A stretch of DNA of 48,208 bases. Origin: CAYUQT01 sp964596165 (GTDB lineage: Bacteria; Planctomycetota; Phycisphaerae; UBA1845; JAFGLZ01). Positions 40,568 to 48,208 of this stretch are shown here, one piece after another (positions within the stretch are counted from its first letter, which is position 1; every line of letters starts with the position of its first letter). The notes under the pieces were generated by a model. It made no database searches, had not been told where the DNA came from, and worked only from the letters and a program-made list of their open reading frames with translations. Location: the NCBI GenBank assembly GCA_964596165.1, contig CAZQTW010000050.1:1-48208 (forward strand). Direction: 5' to 3'. Both the position numbers and the translations under genes were made by a program.

Positions 40568-43500
40568 ATGCTTGCTCAAAGACGATTGACGACGGCGTTG
40601 CTGGGGATGTGGATAGCCATGCTGACGTCCGCCGCCTGCGCCGAGGTCATCATTCTCAAGGACGGCAGGCGGATCGAAGGAAAGATCCTTCAAGAAACCG
40701 ACGAGGCGATCGAGGTCCAGATCGTCAAGTACGGTATCACCATGACACAAACGGTCCAACGCCCGCAGATCAAGAGCATTGTGAAAGACGAATCCGGAAA
40801 GGAAGAAGAAGACAAGGCGGAAGACAAGGGCAAGGCGAAGGAGGAAGAACCGCGTGAGGAGGGGAAGAAAGAAGCCGCTCCTGCCGACAAGCCCGTGGCC
40901 GGCGAGGCCGATGGCGAGGACGAGGGGGAAACCGGCGGCGCCGGCGCGACGTTGATTGAAGTTGACTTGCGCATGGCGTTGTACGAACCCCTGATCCGAG
41001 ACTCGTTTGAGGACGGCACAACCAAGCTCGAACCCAAATCACGGGGCGGGTTCTTTCTCCTGGTGCCCTTTCGGTACGAAGCGGCAGAGGAGCCCTATGT
41101 GGTAACCGCGCGAAAGCTCAACTTCACTGCCGACCAAGGGACGGCTCGTTGCCGCGGTCTCGTGCCGTTGGATGCGAAGCCGGTTCAGGCCAAGGCCCCG
41201 GCACAGAGGGCCGATGATTCCTCGGATGATGAAGAGCTCTTTGAAGTCCGGGCCGTCAGGAGTGCCCCCCTCTACGAACGGGCAACGATATACGAGGATG
41301 ACGACAGGCTGATGGTGTCGTTCTTCGATTTGCCGAAGTCGCAGGCACAGACCGTCCAACCCTCCACGCCAAGGCCGTCGACCCCGCGAACGGGCCGAAG
41401 TCGGGGGCGGTCCGCGCCTTCCCCCAGGGGAGGTTACACCGGGCGCCCGTCCCCCCAGCCCAAGCAGGAAGGGCCTCGCCCCAAGCGCGGTTATGAAAGA
41501 AGCCACGAGAAGGAGAAAGCCCAGTCGGAAGAGAAGGATCTGAAGGTTCGTCCTCCCGAGAAGTCGGCGACCGCCAGTAGTCCGGCGTCGTCACGCTCCA
41601 AGAAGGAGACCACCCTACCCAAAGACGGCAAGCCCGGGAGCGGATGGCTGGCCATGGTGCTGGAGGTATCGAGCGAGGCCTCCGCCATCACCGTGCATCT
41701 GAGCCAAGATCGAAAAGCCATGATTGACCTGCGACTGCTGGACGTGTTGGGGCGAAAAGCCGGTGGTGGGGGGGGGCAGAAGTCAGTCGAGGAATTGGAG
41801 TTGGTCGAGCAGTTGACGAGGTTTGCGGGTCATGACAGCCCACTCATGTCGCGCCTGGCCGTCGAGGAGTTGATTCGTTTGCGTGGGGCGAGCCCCCGTC
41901 AACCGGTCCCACCAAGCGACAAGAAGTCCGGGGAGGTCGTGTTGGACAAGAGGTCCGAGTTGATGGAGAGCGGCCTCCTGACGGCGTTGGGCTCAAAGGA
42001 CGAGCGGACGCAGCGTTTGGCCTGGCGCGCCATCACCTCGGGTACCGCGCTGCCAAAGGCGGCGGAGGAGATGATCGCGAAACTCGAACGGCCCGAAGTG
42101 TCCGCGGCTGTCCTCAAGCTGGCCGAGTCCGAAATCAAATCGGAGTCGAGTCGCCTCGTCGATAGCCAGACCGGTCAGGCGGCCCGGATGCCGGCCCCGG
42201 GCAGGGGGATGCAGGCCGCGGCGTCCGCGGGGGCGTATCAGCCCGTGGGACTGCCGGAGTCTTCCGTGCCTCAGGGCGTATGGGAGGTCCTCGGTGCGTT
42301 CATGCGGATCAAGGACGAGAAACTGGCGGCCCAGGCCGTGGCGATCGCCCTGTCGAATGGAACCCGACAGGGTATCGCCCTGTTGGGCTCGGGGCATGCG
42401 CAGGTGGGCGTGCGCGCGGCAAGGCTCCTGGACAAGGCGCCGAGCGCGGTGGTGAAACACGAGGCATTTCGAGTTGTCTTGTCCGGCACGTGCGCCATGA
42501 AGACACGCCAAGGCGCGGAGGACCTGCTGGTCACCCTGGCAACGTTGGCTCAGCGAATGGCGGCGTCGGACGATGCGATTAAGGTCCTCAGCCCGGCAGA
42601 TCCGGTGATGTCCGTGGTCCTGTCGCTTCGAGACAATCCGGAATGGCAGCTCAGGGCACTGGCGATTCTGCCCTGGTGTCAGATCGATGCGGCCTTAGAC
42701 GCACAGGGCATCGACAAGTGGCTTGCCGAGATGACGGACAAGTTGGTCGCGCAAGACGTTCAAGACGCGACCTATCAGTTGATTGCGTCCAAATGGCGGC
42801 CGAGAGAACTGCCCGAACTGAATGCGCCCGGTAGGGCTCCGGCGGCGGGCGCGCAGCCGACACCGGGCGGCACACCACCCGCGGGCGGGCAACCCAGGGG
42901 CTCTTTGGGAGACGCGCGAGAGGGTCCCGTCGAGAAGTTCCTGCTTCAGGGACTCAGCAGGGCCTCGGATGCCGTGCGCCCGGTCATCATGGATGCCTTC
43001 CTGCGAGCCGGACGGAACGACGTGGTGCTGTCGCAGCTTGAAGGAACGGATCCGCCGACATGCGCCGCTTTGGTCAAGCGGGTCTGCCAGATGACCTCGC
43101 AGCTTCCTCCCTCGCTGGTCCCCGGCGAGCCTTCGCGATTCACCCCGCTGGGACTGATGATGGGGCTGGGCGCCCGCGTGAAGGACACCGCATTCCAAGA
43201 CCGGCTGATTGCGTCCCTCTCGGACATCATGAGTTCCGGGGCGGGAGCAAACGCCTGGCGCTACGCCCTTGCGTTCAAGCAGCAACTCGTTTGGGATGTG
43301 GTGTATGACCTCTGCACGACCTCCGATGCCGGGGCGGCCGATGGGGCGAGAAAGGTCGTGGCGGAGACGTTCGGACTGCTGGGGGACGAACGGACCGCAT
43401 TGGCGTCGCTCAAGGACCGCACGGCGCTCGCCGGAAAACTCTCCGACTATGACAAGCAACGAGGCGGAAAGCCCGTGGGTAAGTATCACGGGCTGGTCCT

Positions 43501-44242
43501 GTGTGAGATCCTCCAGCCCAGCTTCAACCTGGTACTCGACAAGCCCGACGATAACGGGGCAAAAGAGAGGGGCGGAAAGATTACCGATCTGACCTGGAAC
43601 CGGAGGATCATCGGTGTTGAGCCGGGCATGCTGGACGTGACGGTCGGACAGGATCGCAAGATTGAGGTTAAACTTGGCCGGACGATCGTTGGTACCGGAC
43701 AAGCCCCCAGCTCGAAGGAAGACAAGGCCGCCTCGAAGCCCTCGGAAAGACCCGCGGCCGCTCGGCCTGAGATGGCCGCCTTGGCGGAGGCATTGAGAAA
43801 ACAACGTGCCGGTCAGCCCGGCGCGCCCAAACCGGCAACGCCCGAACCCGCCGCTGCGGAGCAGGTACCGGTTGCCTTTGACATCCATGTGCCCAAGCTT
43901 GTCGCCGCGATTTCGTCGGCGTCGGAACCCAAGACGGGCCTGCCCGTCATGGAGATACCCAAACCCGCTCAACCGATACGATCACCTGGTGCCGGGCAGC
44001 CGGGCGAGCCGAAGGAAGGCGCTGAACCGGCGGATCCGAATGTGATACCCATGGCCTACCTTGCCTTCGGCACCCGCCAGGGTGCCATGACGCTGAGCGA
44101 CGGCAGGGCACCCACATTGGACAAACCCGACGTTCGGGTGGACGCAAACGGCAAGATCATCCGTGGCACCAACCCGATTCCGATTCTGGTGAAGATCCAG
44201 GTCTTTCTTGAACCCGTGCGGTCGGAATCAACGAAGAACTGA
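40568..44242 (+). CDS. Large exported protein with SH3-like N-domain, low-complexity linkers and HEAT-like helices
   Basis: A 1224-residue protein. The ATG at 40568 is chosen because GGGAG lies 6 bases upstream and a signal peptide starts there (MLAQRRLTTALLGMWIAMLT, cleavage near AACA). An SH3-like beta-domain follows (EVIILKDGRRIEGKILQETD), common in Planctomycetota proteins. Then come a Glu/Lys-rich linker (about 77-130), a beta domain (about 135-230), a Ser/Pro/Arg/Lys-rich linker (about 255-350), and a long helical region (about 390-1010) with HEAT-like repeats (HDSPLMSRLAVEELIRLRGA, LTALGSKDERTQRLAWRAIT). The C-terminus has beta segments and further Pro/Ala/Glu linkers. No catalytic motif is visible. 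It may be a periplasmic scaffold. Its 3' end faces the ALDH gene. Confidence 0.8.
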   Translation: MLAQRRLTTALLGMWIAMLTSAACAEVIILKDGRRIEGKILQETDEAIEVQIVKYGITMTQTVQRPQIKSIVKDESGKEEEDKAEDKGKAKEEEPREEGKKEAAPADKPVAGEADGEDEGETGGAGATLIEVDLRMALYEPLIRDSFEDGTTKLEPKSRGGFFLLVPFRYEAAEEPYVVTARKLNFTADQGTARCRGLVPLDAKPVQAKAPAQRADDSSDDEELFEVRAVRSAPLYERATIYEDDDRLMVSFFDLPKSQAQTVQPSTPRPSTPRTGRSRGRSAPSPRGGYTGRPSPQPKQEGPRPKRGYERSHEKEKAQSEEKDLKVRPPEKSATASSPASSRSKKETTLPKDGKPGSGWLAMVLEVSSEASAITVHLSQDRKAMIDLRLLDVLGRKAGGGGGQKSVEELELVEQLTRFAGHDSPLMSRLAVEELIRLRGASPRQPVPPSDKKSGEVVLDKRSELMESGLLTALGSKDERTQRLAWRAITSGTALPKAAEEMIAKLERPEVSAAVLKLAESEIKSESSRLVDSQTGQAARMPAPGRGMQAAASAGAYQPVGLPESSVPQGVWEVLGAFMRIKDEKLAAQAVAIALSNGTRQGIALLGSGHAQVGVRAARLLDKAPSAVVKHEAFRVVLSGTCAMKTRQGAEDLLVTLATLAQRMAASDDAIKVLSPADPVMSVVLSLRDNPEWQLRALAILPWCQIDAALDAQGIDKWLAEMTDKLVAQDVQDATYQLIASKWRPRELPELNAPGRAPAAGAQPTPGGTPPAGGQPRGSLGDAREGPVEKFLLQGLSRASDAVRPVIMDAFLRAGRNDVVLSQLEGTDPPTCAALVKRVCQMTSQLPPSLVPGEPSRFTPLGLMMGLGARVKDTAFQDRLIASLSDIMSSGAGANAWRYALAFKQQLVWDVVYDLCTTSDAGAADGARKVVAETFGLLGDERTALASLKDRTALAGKLSDYDKQRGGKPVGKYHGLVLCEILQPSFNLVLDKPDDNGAKERGGKITDLTWNRRIIGVEPGMLDVTVGQDRKIEVKLGRTIVGTGQAPSSKEDKAASKPSERPAAARPEMAALAEALRKQRAGQPGAPKPATPEPAAAEQVPVAFDIHVPKLVAAISSASEPKTGLPVMEIPKPAQPIRSPGAGQPGEPKEGAEPADPNVIPMAYLAFGTRQGAMTLSDGRAPTLDKPDVRVDANGKIIRGTNPIPILVKIQVFLEPVRSESTKN

Positions 44243-44272
44243 CGCCAACCCGGAACGCAACCTCGGGCACCG

Positions 44273-45757
44273 TTACTTGAGATTCCATCCCACCGGGGCA
44301 TGTTCGTTGTGGCCGATGACGGCGCTCTTTCGCTTGCAGTAGGCAAGAAGTCCCTCCACGCCGAGCTCAACGCCCGTGCCGCTCATCTTGTGCGGCGGCA
44401 CCGGAATCTGCGGATAGCCCACGAGCATGGTGTTGACCCAGATGATGCCCGTGTCGAGCGCCCGGACCATGCGCCCCGCTCGTTCGACGCCGGCCGTCCA
44501 GACGGAGCCGGACAGCCCGTAGGCCACCCCATTGGCGATGCGAACGGCCTCCGCCTCTTCGCCGAATCGAAGGAGGCATAAGACCGGTCCGAAGATCTCC
44601 TCGGTGGCGACCCGCATGTCGGGTCGAACGCCGCTAAGAATCGTCGGTTGAATCCACAGGCCTTCGGTGAACGGTTTCGGCATATCGAGCTTTCCGCCGC
44701 CGGCAAGGACCGTGCAGCGATCCTTGATGGCCGCGGTCAGGAATTGCAAAACCAGATCGTACTGGGACCGCGTGATCATCGGGCCCACATGGGTGGACTC
44801 ATCGCGGGGGTCACCGACGCGGATCTTCTGAAGCTTTTCCAGGAGAATCTGTTCGAACTCTTCCGCGACGGATCGCGCCACCAGCAGGCGCGAGCACGAG
44901 ACGCAAAGCTGTCCCGCGTTGACGAAGCCGCTGATCAGGGCGGCATCGGCCGCCCGCTCCAAATCGGCATCGGCGAAGACAATGAGGGCATTCTTGCCGC
45001 CCAGTTCCAGGTTGACTGCCTTCATCTGGTCGGCGGCGAGCTTTTGAATGGCCTGTCCGGCGGCGGTCGATCCGGTAAAGGAAATCTTCTTCACCTTGGG
45101 ATGCGCGACCAGATGATGACCCGCGGTGGCGCCGCTACCCAGGACGACGTTGACGATGCCGGCCGGTACGCCCGCGCGATCGCACAGCTTGGCGAACGCA
45201 ACGGTGGCCAACGGAGTCTCGACCGACGGCTTGAGGACAATCGCGTTACCGGCGGCCAGCGCAGGTGCCACCTTCAACACCGCATTGACCAGCGGGTAAT
45301 TCCACGGCAGGATGCCGGCGACGACGCCGTAAGGCTCGTATAACGTGAGATGCAGTCCGTCCGGCGTGTTCTTCACGGCTCCGTCGATCTTGTCCGCAGC
45401 GCCGGCGTAGAATCGCAACAGGGCCGAACAGAGCGGCAACTCGCCGGTCCGCAACTGTGAGATCGGCTTGCCCGTGTCGAGCAATTCGAGCTCGATCAGC
45501 GTGTCCGCCTCGGCCTCCATGAGGTCGGCAAGCTTGAGGAGGATCCGACCTCGGTCGGCGGGCGACATGCCCCGCCAGGCAGCGGACCAGAAGGCTTGGT
45601 CGCTCGATTCGACAATGCGGTCGACGGCATGCCGATCGCAGCAGACTTCTTGGGCGATAACCTCTCCCGTGGCGGGGTTGCTTACCTCTGCACGACCACC
45701 GCCGGCATCCTTGAGTTCCGTCCCGGCGACCAGCGGTCCGACAGTCATACGATCCAT
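44273..45757 (-). CDS. Aldehyde dehydrogenase (NAD(P)-dependent, betaine-aldehyde type)
   Basis: A 494-residue ALDH-superfamily enzyme that oxidises an aldehyde to its acid. The ATG at 45757 (MDRMTVGPLVAG) has GGGAG 7 bases upstream; a frame to 45802 has none. The cofactor site shows GILPWNYPLVNAV and VLKPSVETPLAT. The GSTAAG turn (ISFTGSTAAGQ), the general-base Glu251 in LELGGKNALIVF, the nucleophile Cys285 in NAGQLCVSCSR, and EEIFGPVL are all present. Closest by eye are betaine-aldehyde, gamma-aminobutyraldehyde and other omega-aminoaldehyde dehydrogenases. A polyamine-degradation role would fit the operon at 26.8-30.3 kb but is speculative at this distance. The gene is convergent with the large exported protein gene. 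Confidence 0.93.
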   Translation of the reverse strand: MDRMTVGPLVAGTELKDAGGGRAEVSNPATGEVIAQEVCCDRHAVDRIVESSDQAFWSAAWRGMSPADRGRILLKLADLMEAEADTLIELELLDTGKPISQLRTGELPLCSALLRFYAGAADKIDGAVKNTPDGLHLTLYEPYGVVAGILPWNYPLVNAVLKVAPALAAGNAIVLKPSVETPLATVAFAKLCDRAGVPAGIVNVVLGSGATAGHHLVAHPKVKKISFTGSTAAGQAIQKLAADQMKAVNLELGGKNALIVFADADLERAADAALISGFVNAGQLCVSCSRLLVARSVAEEFEQILLEKLQKIRVGDPRDESTHVGPMITRSQYDLVLQFLTAAIKDRCTVLAGGGKLDMPKPFTEGLWIQPTILSGVRPDMRVATEEIFGPVLCLLRFGEEAEAVRIANGVAYGLSGSVWTAGVERAGRMVRALDTGIIWVNTMLVGYPQIPVPPHKMSGTGVELGVEGLLAYCKRKSAVIGHNEHAPVGWNLK

Positions 45758-46001
45758 GTTTACGCTCCCGTATCCATTACAAGGCAAGGCGTATATTACC
45801 AACTTCGGGGGTATTAGCTAGAAGCTCCGTCCGACGTTTTTGAGCGTGTGGCGATCACCCGGCGCGGAGCGGGCGGGGCGAGGGGCTCTGGCAGGGCGAC
45901 GGGGAGTCCTCGTGCCCTAAGGAGTTGAACGACGGCGTCGGGACCGTCGGAAAAGGCCTCTGGGACTGTCGACAGTCGGTGAACCCTCGGTCGGACCCGA
46001 A

Positions 46002-47384
46002 TCAGTTCTTCGGGCAGAAGTATTTGAACCAGATCAAGGCCGATGGCAGCCCGATCATGCCGCCCTCGACATGGTCGATTCCCTGCCCGGGTTTGCCAAT
46101 CGGGTGAAACGTCACGTACTTCTTTGCACCGGCCGCCACGAATGCATCGTACGCCTTGACGGAGTTGCCGTAGGGAACGCAATCGTCATCGGGCGATTGG
46201 AGCATCAGCATGGGCCGGTTGGGGGCCCAGCCCGACCAGAGGTTGTTCTCCGCAAGAATCCGGCCCACCTCACTCGTCTCATAGACATCATCGTCTATCT
46301 GGTCGGCAACCCATTGCGGGTTCAGCATGAATCGCGGAACCGTTTGTCCCGGTGCGACCCCCATGCGCTGTTCAATCAGAACGGTGACCTCGTCTCCCAA
46401 CAAGGTCCCATTCATCCACTGGATAATGTCGGGGAGAAGGACGGGCGCCATCGCAACATCGGGATCGAAGGGACCGCCATAGACCGCGTTATAGCCAAGG
46501 ATCATGTAGGGCAGGAAGTACGGCCGCCGATAGTGGACGTTGGGATCGACCATGATCGTACGCATGGCGCCGGTCAGATCGAATGGCCCGGCCATGCATG
46601 CGGAGCCGGTGATCCGAAGGTCGGGATATTGCTCGAGATTGAGTTGGATCTCCTTGACGGTGGCCATCGCGGCATACGCGCCCTCGGAGTAGCCCATGAT
46701 GTAGAGATGCCCGTCCCAGGCGTACGCCTCGCGCAAGTCTCGGTCAAAGGCCTCCCGGACGGCATAGACCATATCGACCACGGAATACGCCAGGGACTTG
46801 GCATGGCAGTAGGGGTGGTACGAGTTCGGGTCCGCCCCGCCCATCCCCGGCAGATCCGGCATTGCCATCGCATAGCCAAACACCAGCGCGCCGAGCGCAC
46901 CAATGACCCACTCGTCGTCGGCATTGCGAGACGGAACCGCTTCGCGCTGGAGCTCGGTTCCATGAGGATAGGCGACGATCGGCAGTCGGTGTGGGCGGGG
47001 GGTGAGCACCTTGAGTCTGGGCAGATAGAGCATTCCGGTAAGCTCAATCTTGTTACCGTCCTTGTCGCGGCCCCAATAGGTGATGACTCGGGACTCGACC
47101 GCGTTGGCCAGAAAGCGCTTGATCAGTTCCTTCCAGTTGATGTACAGCCCACCGGCGACGTTAGGCTCGACGATCTGATCGCCCAAGTTCTCAGCGAGCA
47201 GATCGGTATACATCTGGGCGAGTTGGTCCCCCGTAAGCGTTCGAGGCGCGCCTGTGGAGATGAGGTACTGCGGATCCGGCAGCGGTTGTGGCTGAGGCGG
47301 AACCCAGCAACTGGAGCTGGTCGCCAGCCCGGCGACCGAGAGAGTCAGCACGCATGCCATGAGTCGGCCGTACGATCGTTTCAT
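46002..47384 (-). CDS. Exported alpha/beta hydrolase, secretory-lipase-like
   Basis: A 460-residue exported protein. The ATG at 47384 has GGAG about 9 bases upstream. The leader MKRSYGRLMACVLTLSVAGL is followed by ATSSSC, so lipid attachment is possible; a Pro-rich stretch comes next. The alpha/beta-hydrolase core shows an oxyanion-type PIVAYPHGTELQR, the nucleophile Ser in IMGYSEGAYAAM, the acid Asp in LQSPDDDCVPYGNS, and the His in GIDHVEGG. Several Cys residues (AWDG.., SYHPYCHAKS, SACMAG) may pair. The plan resembles bacterial relatives of fungal secretory lipases (LIP family) and acetylxylan-type esterases. It is probably an extracellular esterase or lipase. It is on the same strand as ALDH but 244 bases away. 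Confidence 0.85.
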   Translation of the reverse strand: MKRSYGRLMACVLTLSVAGLATSSSCWVPPQPQPLPDPQYLISTGAPRTLTGDQLAQMYTDLLAENLGDQIVEPNVAGGLYINWKELIKRFLANAVESRVITYWGRDKDGNKIELTGMLYLPRLKVLTPRPHRLPIVAYPHGTELQREAVPSRNADDEWVIGALGALVFGYAMAMPDLPGMGGADPNSYHPYCHAKSLAYSVVDMVYAVREAFDRDLREAYAWDGHLYIMGYSEGAYAAMATVKEIQLNLEQYPDLRITGSACMAGPFDLTGAMRTIMVDPNVHYRRPYFLPYMILGYNAVYGGPFDPDVAMAPVLLPDIIQWMNGTLLGDEVTVLIEQRMGVAPGQTVPRFMLNPQWVADQIDDDVYETSEVGRILAENNLWSGWAPNRPMLMLQSPDDDCVPYGNSVKAYDAFVAAGAKKYVTFHPIGKPGQGIDHVEGGMIGLPSALIWFKYFCPKN

Positions 47385-47892
47385 GCTACGGTACTCCGGT
47401 AAAGAGGACTGCGGACGTGCGGTAAACGCTCGATAAAGCCCATTTCACCCTTATCGGCGTCTCGGGGGAGCAGTCTCAATGCCTTCCGCTCAACGGGGTT
47501 CGTGTCTGCCTTTCCGAGCCGGACCGTTTCGGTCCGACCGTCGCCCCAGACCGGCTGCAAGAACGAGTGCGGGCATCCCTTGGGCTGAGCCTCTCGAAGC
47601 TTCCGGACGACGAGCCCGGTAAGGCGGCCCCACCCCAAACCAAGAGACTCAGTATCTCCCCTGACTTTCCCTCCGCAGGAGGCGAATGTGGAGGGGAAAT
47701 ATCCACACATGACACCTTTCCCAGCAAAGTGCAACAAGAACGGGGATGTTGCACCGGACCCCATCGACGACAAGCAACTGACTGACCGATCCTTAGCGTC
47801 TTTCAGCGATAGTTTTCTCCCGTTCATGTGTTGCACGCCCTCCGCCATGGGGTGCGGCTACTCCGCCCCTACTAATAGAGAGCACTGGGCGT
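47385..47892. other. Intergenic region with small hairpins
   Basis: About 500 bases upstream of the lipase-like gene. A perfect 7-bp hairpin with a TTT loop lies at 47520-47536, and TGTGGA/TCCACA arms flank a 9-base loop near 47690-47710. A 155-codon minus-strand frame (47381-47848) crosses both but has Cys/Gly/Ser composition unlike a folded protein, and it overlaps the lipase start. I therefore treat the region as non-coding. No terminator T-run is clear. Confidence 0.45.
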
Positions 47893-48208
47893 TCAAAAAG
47901 ATTCTGAGAACGTGTGAACACGCTCCGGCGTGTAGTAGTTGCAGTCGCCGACGACCACGTAGAACCCTTGGCCGGCGAAGACATTGTCGGGTGTTAGGCT
48001 GTACGGCGGCTCGGCTACGTTGGCGTCGAGGATGCGGACCTCTTGCGGCGTTACCCACACGTGGTAGATGCCGTCCTGGCTGGGCGCGGTGAGCTGACCC
48101 TCGGCTATAGTGACGCGTTCGCCGTTTGCGAACTCACTCGGCGCGGGGCTCTCACCCAACAGCCGCTGGCTCCCGCCGATGTCGGTCACATCGTCGCCCC
48201 GTACAAGC
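47893..48208 (-). CDS. Hypothetical protein, 5'-truncated by the window edge
   Basis: The frame is open from the right edge (codons for LVRGDDVTDIGG) to a TGA at 47893-47895, giving 104 residues of a C-terminus. It looks like a real protein: ERVTIAEGQLTAPSQDG, YHVWVTPQEVRILDANVAE, then GQGFYVVVGDCNYYTPER suggest alternating beta-strands. An internal GTG at 48189 could be a start but lacks a strong ribosome-binding site. No family recognised. Confidence 0.55.
   Translation of the reverse strand, partial: LVRGDDVTDIGGSQRLLGESPAPSEFANGERVTIAEGQLTAPSQDGIYHVWVTPQEVRILDANVAEPPYSLTPDNVFAGQGFYVVVGDCNYYTPERVHTFSESF

Noticed and set aside
47381..47848. 155-codon minus-strand frame upstream of the lipase-like gene
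   Set aside because: It overlaps the lipase start, has no good ribosome-binding site and crosses two small hairpins; composition does not look like a folded protein.

Overview
The window looks like a GC-rich chromosomal segment from a free-living member of the Planctomycetota (class Phycisphaerae or a relative), probably a metagenome contig. This is inference. It rests on short housekeeping clusters set among large secreted glycan-active proteins, a long secreted protein with an SH3-like ILKDGRR domain and low-complexity linkers, a DUF2961/GH172 protein, a bacterial deoxyhypusine-synthase-like gene beside a fold-III ornithine decarboxylase, and many lone genes with their own ribosome-binding sites. 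I see no rRNA, CRISPR array, insertion sequence or prophage. There is one tRNA gene, tRNA-Arg(TCT).

Layout. 0.2-3.4 kb: a small secreted Gly/Tyr/His-rich protein, a MarR regulator and a TIM-barrel glycosidase-like protein. 3.5-7.4 kb: a GH3-type acyl-adenylating enzyme and glmS. 7.7-10.8 kb: rarA overlapping 5-formyl-THF cyclo-ligase, then a LysM/L,D-transpeptidase. 10.8-14.5 kb: a GDPD-fold lipoprotein whose catalytic residues look lost, then ilvB-ilvN behind a good promoter and a long structured leader. 14.6-17.7 kb: a protein of unknown function and a CocE/NonD-type secreted hydrolase. 18.0-26.6 kb: four secreted glycan-related proteins (DUF2961/GH172, beta-propeller, right-handed beta-helix, large TIM-barrel protein). 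26.8-30.3 kb: a polyamine operon (ureohydrolase, DHS-like, ornithine decarboxylase). 30.6-31.7 kb: a DapA-family aldolase/lyase and tRNA-Arg. 31.8-35.6 kb: a GH78-like rhamnosidase followed by two decayed glycoside hydrolase remnants. 35.6-39.1 kb: a LolD/MacB-type ABC transporter pair. 39.6-44.2 kb: a Ser/Gly-rich protein and a 1224-residue exported protein. 44.3-47.4 kb: an aldehyde dehydrogenase and an exported lipase-like hydrolase. The right edge cuts the 5' end of one more gene.

How the genes fit together. The exported GH-like enzymes, the CocE hydrolase and the lipase-like protein suggest scavenging of plant or algal polysaccharides and esters. No SusC/D, TonB or sugar-uptake genes are present, so uptake must be encoded elsewhere. 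The polyamine trio is the most coherent unit. A ureohydrolase and an ornithine decarboxylase can both make putrescine, and the DHS-like enzyme would transfer an aminobutyl group. Bacteria do not make hypusine, and this protein has lost the His pair and Glu residues of true DHS, so its product is the most interesting open question here. The strongest non-obvious sequence finding is the GH51 arabinofuranosidase remnant. Both ends of the protein are joined with the catalytic barrel missing, and there is an in-frame stop in the apparent signal peptide. Next to it lies a frameshifted fragment of another glycosidase, which marks the interval 34.5-35.6 kb as decaying DNA or a deletion scar.
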